From the NCBI RefSeq assembly GCF_026262505.1, contig NC_067206.1, positions 15,372,205-15,436,204 of the forward strand: a stretch of 64,000 nucleotides of DNA, in the 5' to 3' direction. The translations under genes were made by a program, and so were the position numbers. Each line of letters opens with the position of its first letter. Position 1 is the first letter of the stretch. Positions 39,368-46,929 of the stretch are shown piece after piece. Source of the stretch: Trichomonas vaginalis G3. Taxonomy: Eukaryota > Parabasalia > Trichomonadida > Trichomonadidae. The notes under the pieces are model-generated. The model did no database searches and was not told the DNA's origin. It was given only the letters and a program-made list of their open reading frames with translations.

Positions 39368-39978
39368 TTTACTAAAACATATTTCAAGCAAAGTTTATAT
39401 TCTGTTGAAAGTTTTGTATACTCGTTCGAATATTTATACTTAAACTCAACTCCTGTAGTTCCTGGTGTTTCAATGATGCGGATGTTACCTATTTTCATGA
39501 ATGGTGGAGTTTGACCACAGCATTCGATTTCAGGGTCGAGATAGTCAATGACACATTGTTTCCCTGTTATTCGTGAGATAACATTTTCAAGGTCCTCCTT
39601 TGTTAGAATTATTTGGTTCTTGCTTATAAGATTTGTCAAAAGCTTCTTATCGTCTTTGAGTAAAATTGTTTGGTATAACTGAAGAAGGTAATGGTCTACG
39701 TTATCTGAAGGATTTGTTTGAACATTTGTGTAAGGATTGTCGTTGGCTTCTCTTGAAAGAATTTGGTCCAGTGGTGGATACTCTAACTTAACATCTGATG
39801 TAGCGTTAGCGTTTGAAGCTGTGTTTAAATTCACGGATTTCAGCTCTGGTTCTTTTTCTTTCAAACACTCTGAACTATAGTTCTTTATGACAATATTGTT
39901 TGTCGTTCGTGAGTCAACATTTGATGTTGGTTCAATTGGAACATTAACGGCACCAGCTAAGATGGATTTGCTTCTCAT
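39364..39978 (-). CDS. Polinton A protein of unknown function
   Basis: 204 residues from MRSKSILAGAVNVPIEPTSN. The first half is low-complexity (Asn, Ser, Thr, Glu); the second half is more ordered with ITGKQCVIDYLDPEIECCG and FKYKYSNEYTKLSTEYKLC. Cys-containing but without a recognisable protease triad, so I did not call it the missing maturation protease. Convergent overlap of four bases with the gene ending at 39367. Confidence 0.45.
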   Translation of the reverse strand: MRSKSILAGAVNVPIEPTSNVDSRTTNNIVIKNYSSECLKEKEPELKSVNLNTASNANATSDVKLEYPPLDQILSREANDNPYTNVQTNPSDNVDHYLLQLYQTILLKDDKKLLTNLISKNQIILTKEDLENVISRITGKQCVIDYLDPEIECCGQTPPFMKIGNIRIIETPGTTGVEFKYKYSNEYTKLSTEYKLCLKYVLVN

Positions 39979-40003
39979 TTCATATAGAATAAAAACCTTT
40001 TAT

Positions 40004-40405
40004 ATGTATGAAATGAACAATATACTCGACAAGGGTTTGAATGTAAAGCTAACGAATGAAAATATTGTTGAATTCACTGAGACAGGAGCTGTGTATAAAG
40101 ATGTAGAACTACTGAACAAAAGAGCTAAGGGAAGAAGCAGGAACATGAACAAAGGGTGGAAGCCTATAAAAATTTATGTCAATGATGGCTCAGGAGGTTC
40201 AAACATAAAGTATGCAGAAAGTTATAGAGTTTATGCGCTAAAAGGTGAAAAGCCTTCATTTAAGAACAGCTATTCTAACGCATATCCTCAAAAGTTAACG
40301 GATGGGGAAGTGGATGATATGAATGACAGCAAAAATATTAACAGAAATGGCGACAGAGATGCATGGAATTTGTTTACCATCAGTCAATTGAAGGTTAAAC
40401 TTTAA
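40004..40405 (+). CDS. Small Polinton A protein of unknown function
   Basis: 133 residues if started at MYEMNNILDKGLNVK (40004). A longer open frame upstream overlaps the divergent gene and lacks a convincing start. Basic middle (NKRAKGRSRNMNKGWKPIK), then GSGGSNIKYAESYRVYALKG. Convergent with the packaging ATPase, overlapping by four bases. The basic, Gly-rich sequence could suit a core protein; no family match. Confidence 0.5.
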   Translation: MYEMNNILDKGLNVKLTNENIVEFTETGAVYKDVELLNKRAKGRSRNMNKGWKPIKIYVNDGSGGSNIKYAESYRVYALKGEKPSFKNSYSNAYPQKLTDGEVDDMNDSKNINRNGDRDAWNLFTISQLKVKL

Positions 40406-41289
40406 AACAATGTTGGTCGTTCCCATGGAATATTTTTGACTTTAATGGTATTAGTCATGATATGAATCTCAAGGTATGAACGAGGAGAGATGAGAGACTT
40501 ATATGCTTCCCAAATTTCTTCAAAAGGTAATGTTATACCTGACTGTTTCCAAATGAGTTCAATATCATAACGTGAGAAACCTTGAAAGATAACGAAGTCA
40601 GTTATGAGACGTTTTATGTTTAAAGCTAAAAACCTCCATGTTTGCATAAGTATTGCTACAGTTAAGTGGTAATGTCTGACTTTAGTAATGATGTTAGCTA
40701 ATGGTGAGTCAGGCTTTGACACTAAACCTTTACCAGCGAAGTCGTCACAAACTAATAAAGTGTTTGAAGGATATTTTTTGAAGGGGTATTTTGAAAGTTT
40801 TGATAGAATGTAGTTTGTAAGTCGTTTCATATCGTAAACTCCTGAGTATTGACGTAAGTGGTGTTTGTCAATAATTCTTTCCATCTCTTCTGAAGTCTTT
40901 TGCATTCCTGACTGTATAAATTCAACGATGGCATAATATTTCCTCTTACGTCGAATGTAACGTTGAAGAAATTCAATGAGTTCGCTATCTGGAACTTTAA
41001 CGACCGAGGCTTGAACTTTTGACATAAATGTTTTCGCTGTTGAGTCCATAGAGTCTGAAGTTGCTGATATAATGATTTGGTCATAATATGAATCTTGACC
41101 TAAACGCTCTGTTATGAGTATATGACGAATGAGGTTAAATGTCTTTCCTGACCCCATCTTTCCACAATAGAAATAAACACCATTTGAACAGAACTCATAG
41201 TCCTTACTGAAAGGAAGAATGAGAGAAGAGTTAAGTTTGTCTGTAGTTTCATTCATGTCTTCATCTACGTCATGTATTAAATGCTTCAT
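40402..41289 (-). CDS. Polinton packaging ATPase (FtsK-HerA/A32-like)
   Basis: 295 residues. FYCGKMGSGKTFNLIRHI (about residues 40-57) is the Walker A loop; NTLLVCDDFAGKG (about 178-190) is Walker B. A conserved helix with LTVAILMQTWRFL (sensor-type) follows. The size and motif set match A32-like genome-packaging ATPases of Polintons and large DNA viruses, which pump DNA into capsids. It faces away from the penton-like gene, with 16 bases between start codons. The frame looks whole. Confidence 0.85.
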   Translation of the reverse strand: MKHLIHDVDEDMNETTDKLNSSLILPFSKDYEFCSNGVYFYCGKMGSGKTFNLIRHILITERLGQDSYYDQIIISATSDSMDSTAKTFMSKVQASVVKVPDSELIEFLQRYIRRKRKYYAIVEFIQSGMQKTSEEMERIIDKHHLRQYSGVYDMKRLTNYILSKLSKYPFKKYPSNTLLVCDDFAGKGLVSKPDSPLANIITKVRHYHLTVAILMQTWRFLALNIKRLITDFVIFQGFSRYDIELIWKQSGITLPFEEIWEAYKSLISPRSYLEIHIMTNTIKVKNIPWERPTLF

Positions 41290-41305
41290 TTTATCTCCAT
41301 TAAAA

Positions 41306-42187
41306 ATGCAAGTCAGAAATATTCAGAACATAGCACCGAGTCTAACTGACAAGAGTATAAAGATATACTATGAACACGTTATGATGAAACCTACCAAAAT
41401 TCAAGAAAGTCAGTATACTTATGAATATCCAAGACACTGGGTAGAGTATGTAGGAGGTGAGAAAGCTATTGAAATAAGACAGGTTCGAAGTATTCCAGCA
41501 GGAAGGACAATATTATTGAAGAACTTTAATGTTTTGAGATATAATGATGAAACAAAGAAGCAAGATAGTTTTCCTATTGCTGTGTATGTGAACCTAGACA
41601 CAGGAGATGACATGAAAGTTTTTAACACAAAGCTTCAAACGGTAGTGAGAGAACAACTGACTGCGGAAGGACACCCATTACCTTCAGAAGTTAGCATAGC
41701 ATATAATTTTGAAACAAACTCAATAGATTTTAAAGTCGTCTCTGCAAAGAAGTCAGGTTTTACATTTAATGAAGCAGATGTATATTCGAATGAAAACTTC
41801 AAAGCTATTGCATGGTTAGATAATGACGATTGCTTTAAGAAAATCTTTAAATACAGTGACTCAACGATGTCAATAGATGACCTTCGTGGAATGTTACCAT
41901 CGACGTTTACAGTAGAAGGTTCAGCAGGATTGCTTACAAGATTGTCAATTGGTGGTATTTGGTCTCGTGAGAACATTGTTATAAAATCCAGTATAAGTGA
42001 ATTTGCTGAAGAATCTATATTATGTCTTTCAAACTACATGTATTCGCCGCCGAAGCATTATAGTATAACAAACTTTGTCAGTAAGTTTAACATAAGACTT
42101 GTCGAACCTTCTTCAATGAAAGATGTTGTGCTACCTAAAGATGGAAAGGATGGACTCATTATTGAAATGATTTTAATAGCATATTAA
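41306..42187 (+). CDS. Penton-like/minor capsid protein 2
   Basis: 293 residues starting at MQVRNIQNIAPSLTDKSIK. The frame is open further upstream into the ATPase gene, but the Met at 41306 is the natural start. Beta-rich. It ends LVEPSSMKDVVLPKDGKDGL then IIEMILIAY, shared with the P0 scrap (17164-17271) and, more weakly, with minor capsid protein 1. Next to the packaging ATPase and directly abutting 42188-42412. Probably the penton (single jelly-roll) protein; fold not demonstrated. Confidence 0.6.
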   Translation: MQVRNIQNIAPSLTDKSIKIYYEHVMMKPTKIQESQYTYEYPRHWVEYVGGEKAIEIRQVRSIPAGRTILLKNFNVLRYNDETKKQDSFPIAVYVNLDTGDDMKVFNTKLQTVVREQLTAEGHPLPSEVSIAYNFETNSIDFKVVSAKKSGFTFNEADVYSNENFKAIAWLDNDDCFKKIFKYSDSTMSIDDLRGMLPSTFTVEGSAGLLTRLSIGGIWSRENIVIKSSISEFAEESILCLSNYMYSPPKHYSITNFVSKFNIRLVEPSSMKDVVLPKDGKDGLIIEMILIAY

Positions 42188-42412
42188 ATGAGCTTGTTCT
42201 TGAAGGTCATTCATGATGAAATAACTGTTGTAGAAGATGTTAGCAATTGTTCAGACATTTTGAAGCGAATAGATGATATAAGAAAGAAGTTTATGAAGCC
42301 GCAACGCGGCGAGGACGAAGTCCATGAGAATGTTTATGTTTCATTGACTTTCTCCAGTAACGAGAACTTTTATGAGATAATATTGAAGAGAGATGATTTT
42401 AATATGGTGTAA
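42188..42412 (+). CDS. Small conserved Polinton protein with GC-hairpin insert
   Basis: 74 residues, MSLFLKVIHDEITVVEDVSN at the start. Homologous to P0 16640-16840, but carries an extra KPQRGEDEVHEN-type segment encoded by the double hairpin at 42298-42323. The same peptide occurs in the polymerase region. The start codon immediately follows the stop of the penton-like gene. Function unknown. Confidence 0.65.
   Translation: MSLFLKVIHDEITVVEDVSNCSDILKRIDDIRKKFMKPQRGEDEVHENVYVSLTFSSNENFYEIILKRDDFNMV
42298..42323. repeat. GC double hairpin 8
   Basis: GCCGCAACGCGGC, GA, GGACGAAGTCC, inside the gene at 42188-42412; absent from the P0 homologue at 16640-16840. Confidence 0.85.
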
Positions 42413-42928
42413 ATGGTAGCTTGGGCAGCTTTAGGCGCAATGGGAACAAAAGCATTAGCATTTGGAGCAAAAGCACTTGGAGCTTATGACGCAGTAAATA
42501 AAATGAGTGGAGGAAGAGTTTCGAAGACATTAGATGCAAATAAAGGGAAGATTGGAGGCTGGGTTGCAAAGAAGTTAAGATTAAATAAAATAGGGCTCAT
42601 AAATAAAGCATCCAATTTGGTTGCGACTGAGTCAGAAAATGCTTTAGGAAAGGACGATGAGTTTGCAAAACATGCAAAAGACTTTAATGACCAGATGAAA
42701 GGTGAAACAATGCATTTAAATAGAGTCGATGGAACTCTTCCTCCACCAGTAGTTCTTCCGTATGGTCCCTATGGAATGTATGGAAACCCTTACGAAAGAC
42801 CATTTGACCCATTGACTGGTGGAAGTAACTGGTATCATTACGGACGAAGAAGAAAGACAGTTAAGCTGGAGACAGACGTGAAGAAAGCAACTAAAAAGAA
42901 ACCAAGGAAGAGAGTTATAAAGCAATGA
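42413..42928 (+). CDS. pVI-like/basic capsid-associated protein
   Basis: 171 residues. Amphipathic Ala/Gly-rich N-terminus (MVAWAALGAMGTKALAFGAK), then NKMSGGRVSKTLDANK with an MSGGR site of adenovirus-protease type. A helical middle, a Pro/Tyr/Gly linker (LPYGPYGMYGNPYERPF), PLTGGSNWYHYGRRRK, and a Lys-rich end follow. This resembles membrane-lytic and cement proteins of adenovirus (pVI-like) in layout. It abuts the previous gene without a gap. It is the last gene before the right TIR. Confidence 0.6.
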   Translation: MVAWAALGAMGTKALAFGAKALGAYDAVNKMSGGRVSKTLDANKGKIGGWVAKKLRLNKIGLINKASNLVATESENALGKDDEFAKHAKDFNDQMKGETMHLNRVDGTLPPPVVLPYGPYGMYGNPYERPFDPLTGGSNWYHYGRRRKTVKLETDVKKATKKKPRKRVIKQ

Positions 42929-42946
42929 GAACGTTTATGTTATGAG

Positions 42947-43635
42947 AAATTTTTAACGTTAGTTTTATTTTTACTGAAAATTTTTATTTGGATGTAATGA
43001 CGAAAACTATTGAAATAACAAACTACAACGGTCATGAGTTCAAGAATTTGTTCTTCGTTCCTCGTGAAAATACATTCTATCAGATACGAGGGAGAAAGGG
43101 TAAAGTTAGTTTGAGCGTTTATGATAGCAAACATAATGGAAGATATATACAAGCAGTAGATACAAACGGTAAGCGTGTTTCATTAGCTTTGTCAAAACTT
43201 ACTAACATTAATTATGACAGTGACTTTGACTCAGACGATTGGAGCGACAGTAGTGATACTGAAGAATATGAACTATTATGTGAAGCACAACAATGGAAAG
43301 AGTTGCAATACTTTTGTAAATGAGAACGTTAGTGTGTACGTTAGTGAGAACGTTAGTGAGAACGTTAGTGAGAACGTTTATTTTTTCATGCACGTGCATT
43401 GTGTCGCGGGGAGTTGCCATGGGCAATGACCTGCGCACAATATATAACGTACAGAGAGGTGAGATGAGGTGGTTTATGTGATAAATACTTTACGTGGCAG
43501 AAATAGTTTAAGGTTATTAGAAATATTGCATCTGCGATGTAAAATATACGTTAGTGGTTTTGTAAAGTGTCAGGTTGACATATCTTCGGTAAGATGGCGC
43601 GCAGTGCCACCGTACTGAAGATATGTATACTAACT
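42947..43635. repeat. Polinton A terminal inverted repeat, right
   Basis: Mirror image of 21247-21935, equal length, no difference noticed. Confidence 0.9.
42997..43323 (+). CDS. TIR-encoded small Polinton protein, right copy
   Basis: Same protein as 21559-21895, reading MTKTIEITNYNGHEF at the start; see that entry. Preceded by ACGTTAGTTTTATTTTTACTG-like promoter sequence within the TIR. The right end of the frame is given at its stop codon. Confidence 0.65.
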   Translation: MTKTIEITNYNGHEFKNLFFVPRENTFYQIRGRKGKVSLSVYDSKHNGRYIQAVDTNGKRVSLALSKLTNINYDSDFDSDDWSDSSDTEEYELLCEAQQWKELQYFCK

Positions 43636-43814
43636 TGAGTAAATGATTTATTAATTTATTTATTTATTTTTTTTAAATCAAATCATATAAATATATATAT
43701 ATAATAGTGAAATAGAACAAGAGATAATTATTGATGATTAAATTGTAGACGAGGATAAAAGTTTAGATAAATTAATAAAATTAGTGTGGAATCAGACAAA
43801 TTTCGGGTTGTTTG

Positions 43815-44140
43815 GGAAGGAATTGTTGGCTATGATGTACTGATTCATGATCAGTACATCATAGCCAACAATTCCTTATACAAAGTTCAAAAACTTGGGT
43901 GCAATCAGTTCTGATTGCACCCAAGTTTTTGAACTTTCTCGAGGGAATGGAAGGGTAAGAGGTATATATTCATAATGTATACCTCTTACCCTTCCATTCC
44001 CTCTCTGACAGCGGGAAACTTTGTCTGAATGTTAAACTATTCAGACAAAGTTTCCCGCTGTTTGCGAAGGAATTGTTGGCTATGATGTACTGATTCATGA
44101 TCAGTACATCATAGCCAACAATTCCTTATACAAAGTTCAA
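43815..44140. repeat. Palindrome chain, family B (a-b-g-d-a), right of Polinton A
   Basis: Same order and position within the host element as 7695-8075, but the b, g and d centres are inverted relative to that copy (TT instead of AA; TATATTCATAATGTATA instead of its inverse; GTTAAACT instead of AGTTTAAC), while a is unchanged. Confidence 0.9.
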
Positions 44141-44358
44141 TTTTCATATTTCATGTATGTAACTCTCTAAAACATAAATCTGATTTTCATTTGGCAGATC
44201 CACTTCTTGTCTTTCCATTTTTTTGAATCAATTTATACAAATAAACTTATAAAACACAAAATTATTATTTATATAAATTTTAGATAATACATCCGATATG
44301 TAAAGTGTCAAAAATGAAGTGAACCGAATTTTCATGCATTACACTTGAGATTGAAACT

Positions 44359-44948
44359 GAATCTTATGATGCGGTGATCTTGAATCACTACTTCATACGG
44401 TTCAGTTTCATATAAAATTTTTTGCAATTTGTTATTCTTTTGCAATTATTTCTTATAAGATTTTACATCTTTTAGCGGGGAAATGTTTGTTATCATGTAT
44501 ATATATTAAATATCTACACGATAACGAACATTCCTCTAAATTGCTGAGAAACTCAGATTTATATAGATCACTAGTGTCCCTAGGCACTAATTCTGGTTCA
44601 GTACCTAGGAGGCTCTAGTTCTCTAACGAACTGATAAAATGTTTTTAAATTTTTTGGATATTGCTACCTGTGAAGCACTGACTTCAAGTCAGTACCTCAC
44701 AGGTAGCAATTAATTGAAAGATGGGAAAACTTTTGTCCGAATGTTAAACTATTCGGACAAAGTTTCTCCCATTTTGCGAAGGAATTGGAGGCTATGAGAT
44801 ACTGATGCAATGTCAGTAACTCATGGCTTCCAATTCCTTCCTAAAACTCATAAAAGTGGACATTACATGCATATAAAATTTGACATGTAAAGTCCACTTT
44901 TTGTTAGCGGGGATTAGACTCCGTCAAATCCCATTTTTCGTTTACGAG
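44359..44948. repeat. Palindrome chain, family D, in element D1
   Basis: Seven palindromes including arms GAAACTGAATC, AGCGGGGAAATG, ATTGCTACCTGTGA, GGGAAAACTTTTGTCCG, GAAGGAATTGGAGGC and AAAAGTGGACATTACATG. It matches the D2 copy unit by unit with small changes. Confidence 0.85.
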
Positions 44949-45178
44949 AAAAATACCATCCCTCCTTCCAAAAGCGTAAGAACCGATAACATTTACAAAA
45001 TATTAAATTTATTTTGTAAATTTTCCAAAAGCCTTAGTACCAATGTAATATAAATGCTCCAAAAATACCATCCCTCCTTCCAAAAGCGTAAGAACCGATA
45101 ACATTTACAAAATATTAAATTTATTTTGTAAATTTTCCAAAAGCCTTAGTACCAATGTAATATAAATGCTCCAAAAAT
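44949..45178. repeat. 112-bp tandem array, third block
   Basis: Two units starting at AATACCATCCCTCC; ends in AAAAAT, the left duplication of D2. Confidence 0.9.
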
Positions 45179-45867
45179 GTTGTAAACGAAAACGATAAAA
45201 ATAGTTTGACAGAAAAGTGACACTTTACATGGCAAAAAATAGAGCCTTACTTTTGAGATACTTGAGATTGAAACTGAATCTTATGATGCGGTGATCTTGA
45301 ATCACTACTTCATAAGGTTCAGTTTCATATAAAATTTTTTGCAATTTGTTATTCTTTTGCAATTATTTCTTATAAGATTTTACATCTTTTAGCGGGGAAT
45401 GTTTGTTATCATGTATATATTATAAATATCTACACGATAACGAACATTCCTCGCTAAATTGCTGAGAAACTCAGATTTATATAGATCACTAGTGTCCCCT
45501 AGGCACTGATTCTGGTTCAGTACCTAGGAGGCTCTAGTTCTCTAACGAACTGATAAAATGTTTTTAAATTTTTGGATATTGCTACCTGTGAAGCACTGAC
45601 TTCAAGTCAGTACCTCACAGGTAGCAATTACATTGAAAGATGGGAGAAACTTTGTCCGAATGTTAAACTATTCGGACAAAGTTTCTCCCATTTTGCGAAG
45701 GAATTGGAGGCTATGAGATACTGATGCAATGTCAGTAACTCATGGCTTCCAATTCCTTCCTAAAACTCATAAAAGTGGACATTACATGCATATAAAATTT
45801 GACATGTAAAGTCCACTTTTTGTTAGCGGGGATTAGACTCCGTCAAATCCCATTTTTCGTTTACGAG
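45179..45867. mobile_element. 6-bp-TSD palindromic element D2, uninterrupted
   Basis: 689 bp. Tips GTTGTAAACGAAAACG and inverse CTCGTAAACGAAAAATG, flanks AAAAAT (45173-45178, 45868-45873). It contains TTTGACAGAAAAGTGACAC near the left tip and the family-D palindrome chain, no gene. It shows the unsplit version of the site where the 15-bp-TSD element entered D1 (CTTGAGATTGAAACTGAATC). Confidence 0.92.
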
Positions 45868-46287
45868 AAAAATACCATCTCCTTCCAAAAGCGTAAGAAC
45901 CGATAACATTTACAAAATATTAAATTTATTTTGTAAATTTTCCAAAAGCCTTAGTACCAATGTAATATAAATGCTCCAAAAATACCATCCCTCCTTCAAA
46001 AGCGTAAGAACCGATAACATTTACAAAATATTAAATTTATTTTGTAAATTTCCAAAAGCCTTAGTACCAATGTAATATAAATGCTCCAAAAATACCATCC
46101 CTCCTTCCAAAAGCGTAAGAACCGATAACATTTACAAAATATTAAATTTATTTTGTAAATTTTCCAAAAGCCTTAGTACCAATGTAATATAAATGCTCCA
46201 AAAATACCATCCCTCCTTCCAAAAGCGTAAGAACCGATAACATTTACAAAATATTAAATTTATTTTGTAAATTTTCCAAAAGCCTTA
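45868..46287. repeat. 112-bp tandem array, fourth block
   Basis: About four units with small losses. It is cut within AAAAGCCTTA by Polinton B; the unbroken units read on to GTACCAATG. Confidence 0.9.
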
Positions 46288-46294
46288 AGTTAGT

Positions 46295-46338
46295 ATGGGT
46301 TAGTCGTGTACGGAGGCACTGCGCACCTACTTACCCAT
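46295..46338. repeat. Polinton B tip hairpin
   Basis: ATGGGTTAGT pairs with ACTTACCCAT (nine of ten), topped by AGGCAC-TGC-GCACCT. Same shape and place as in A, different stem sequence. Confidence 0.65.
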
Positions 46339-46491
46339 TATATGTAAATTTGACACTTTACAAAACCGCTAACATATATTTTACAACACAAACGACAACA
46401 CTAACTTAACCTTAAATATTTACAAAGCATCAACCATTTCACCTCACTAACGACTTCGCTAACGAACTCACTAATGAAAAAATAAACGTTC

Positions 46492-46776
46492 TCATAAATT
46501 TTCTTCTATATCTTCATCGTCAATGTTAACCCTATTATAGTCATACTTGAAGTCATAAAGTTTCTCAAGTTTTGAAATGCATAGTCTTGTTAACTTACCT
46601 TCATCATCATAAGTTTTTATAAAACTACCATGACAATCTTTATACACAGTCAATGTATAGTCAACTGGTTTAGGATGAAGTGTAAAGAACATGTTATACT
46701 CAGGAAGGAAGAATAAATGTTTAAATGTATGTTTGTTATACTGTGGAATTTGTATGAGTTGCTTTTGTTCTGTCAT
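46492..46776 (-). CDS. TIR-region small Polinton protein (B version)
   Basis: 94 residues from MTEQKQLIQIPQYNKHTFKH. Aligns with the TIR gene of A: an aromatic strand (LFFLPEYNMFF against LFFVPRENTFY), YTLTVYKDCHGSFIKTYDDE, and CISKLEKL. An acidic end. Strongly diverged from A although the neighbouring genes are nearly identical, so this end of the element has a separate history. Function unknown. Confidence 0.6.
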   Translation of the reverse strand: MTEQKQLIQIPQYNKHTFKHLFFLPEYNMFFTLHPKPVDYTLTVYKDCHGSFIKTYDDEGKLTRLCISKLEKLYDFKYDYNRVNIDDEDIEENL

Positions 46777-46861
46777 TTATATAAAAATAAAATAAAAAAT
46801 AAACTTAAAAATTAATGATATCACCACTCCCACACGTATGAAAACATAGCACAAAAATAAA

Positions 46862-46916
46862 TTTAGGTGAAGTGGTGAGATCTCACCTCTTTTTTTCACC
46901 TCTTTTTTCACCCTGT
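46862..46916. terminator. GGTGA palindrome between small genes of B
   Basis: AGGTGAAGTGGTGAGATC and its inverse CTCACCTC-type partner, followed by TTTTTCACCTCTTTTTTCACC. Similar palindromes lie at 30418-30455, 32171-32218, 33299-33346, 34143-34190, 58847-58903 and 60034-60070, always between genes; they may end transcription. Confidence 0.5.
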
Positions 46917-46929
46917 TGAATTCATTGCT

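Larger units (their letters stand above)
21247..43635. mobile_element. Polinton/Maverick A, complete but broken (22.4 kb)
   Basis: Tips AGTTAGTATACATATC in inverted orientation, TIRs of 689 bp at 21247-21935 and 42947-43635 in which I saw no difference, and the direct repeat TTGAGTA shared by both flanks (5-7 bp depending on where the tip is set; 6 bp is usual for Polintons). Genes for major capsid protein, penton-like proteins, packaging ATPase, protein-primed-type DNA polymerase B, integrase, KilA-N proteins and a tail-fibre-like protein are present. No maturation protease was recognised. Identical TIRs indicate a recent insertion. Around a dozen breaks affect the polymerase, integrase, one KilA-N gene, the cassette gene and a minor capsid gene; the major capsid, ATPase and fibre genes look whole. 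Confidence 0.92.
21113..44343. mobile_element. 15-bp-TSD palindromic element, copy split by Polinton A
   Basis: Tips TGTTGTGCATGAAAATTC (21113) and inverse TGTAATGCATGAAAATTC (44343), with exact 15-bp flanks CTTGAGATTGAAACT at 21098-21112 and 44344-44358. Its own parts are 21113-21246 and about 43636-44343. It is homologous to 7375-8383, which lacks the Polinton. Confidence 0.92.
21016..44948. mobile_element. 6-bp-TSD palindromic element D1, split by nested insertions
   Basis: Left tip GTTGTAAACGAAAACG at 21016, right tip inverse CTCGTAAACGAAAAATG at 44948, flanks AAAAAT at 21010-21015 and 44949-44954. Its own sequence is only 21016-21112 plus 44359-44948; everything between is a later insertion. 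An uninterrupted sister copy (D2) lies at 45179-45867 and shows the joined sequence. Confidence 0.9.

Noticed and set aside
39364-39978. Candidate maturation protease
   Set aside because: No convincing His-Glu/Asp-Cys arrangement could be seen; left as unknown.
21016-44948. Flanking similar sequences read as LTRs of a giant retroelement
   Set aside because: The flanks are two halves of nested DNA elements; orientation is inverted at the tips, and no reverse transcriptase is present.
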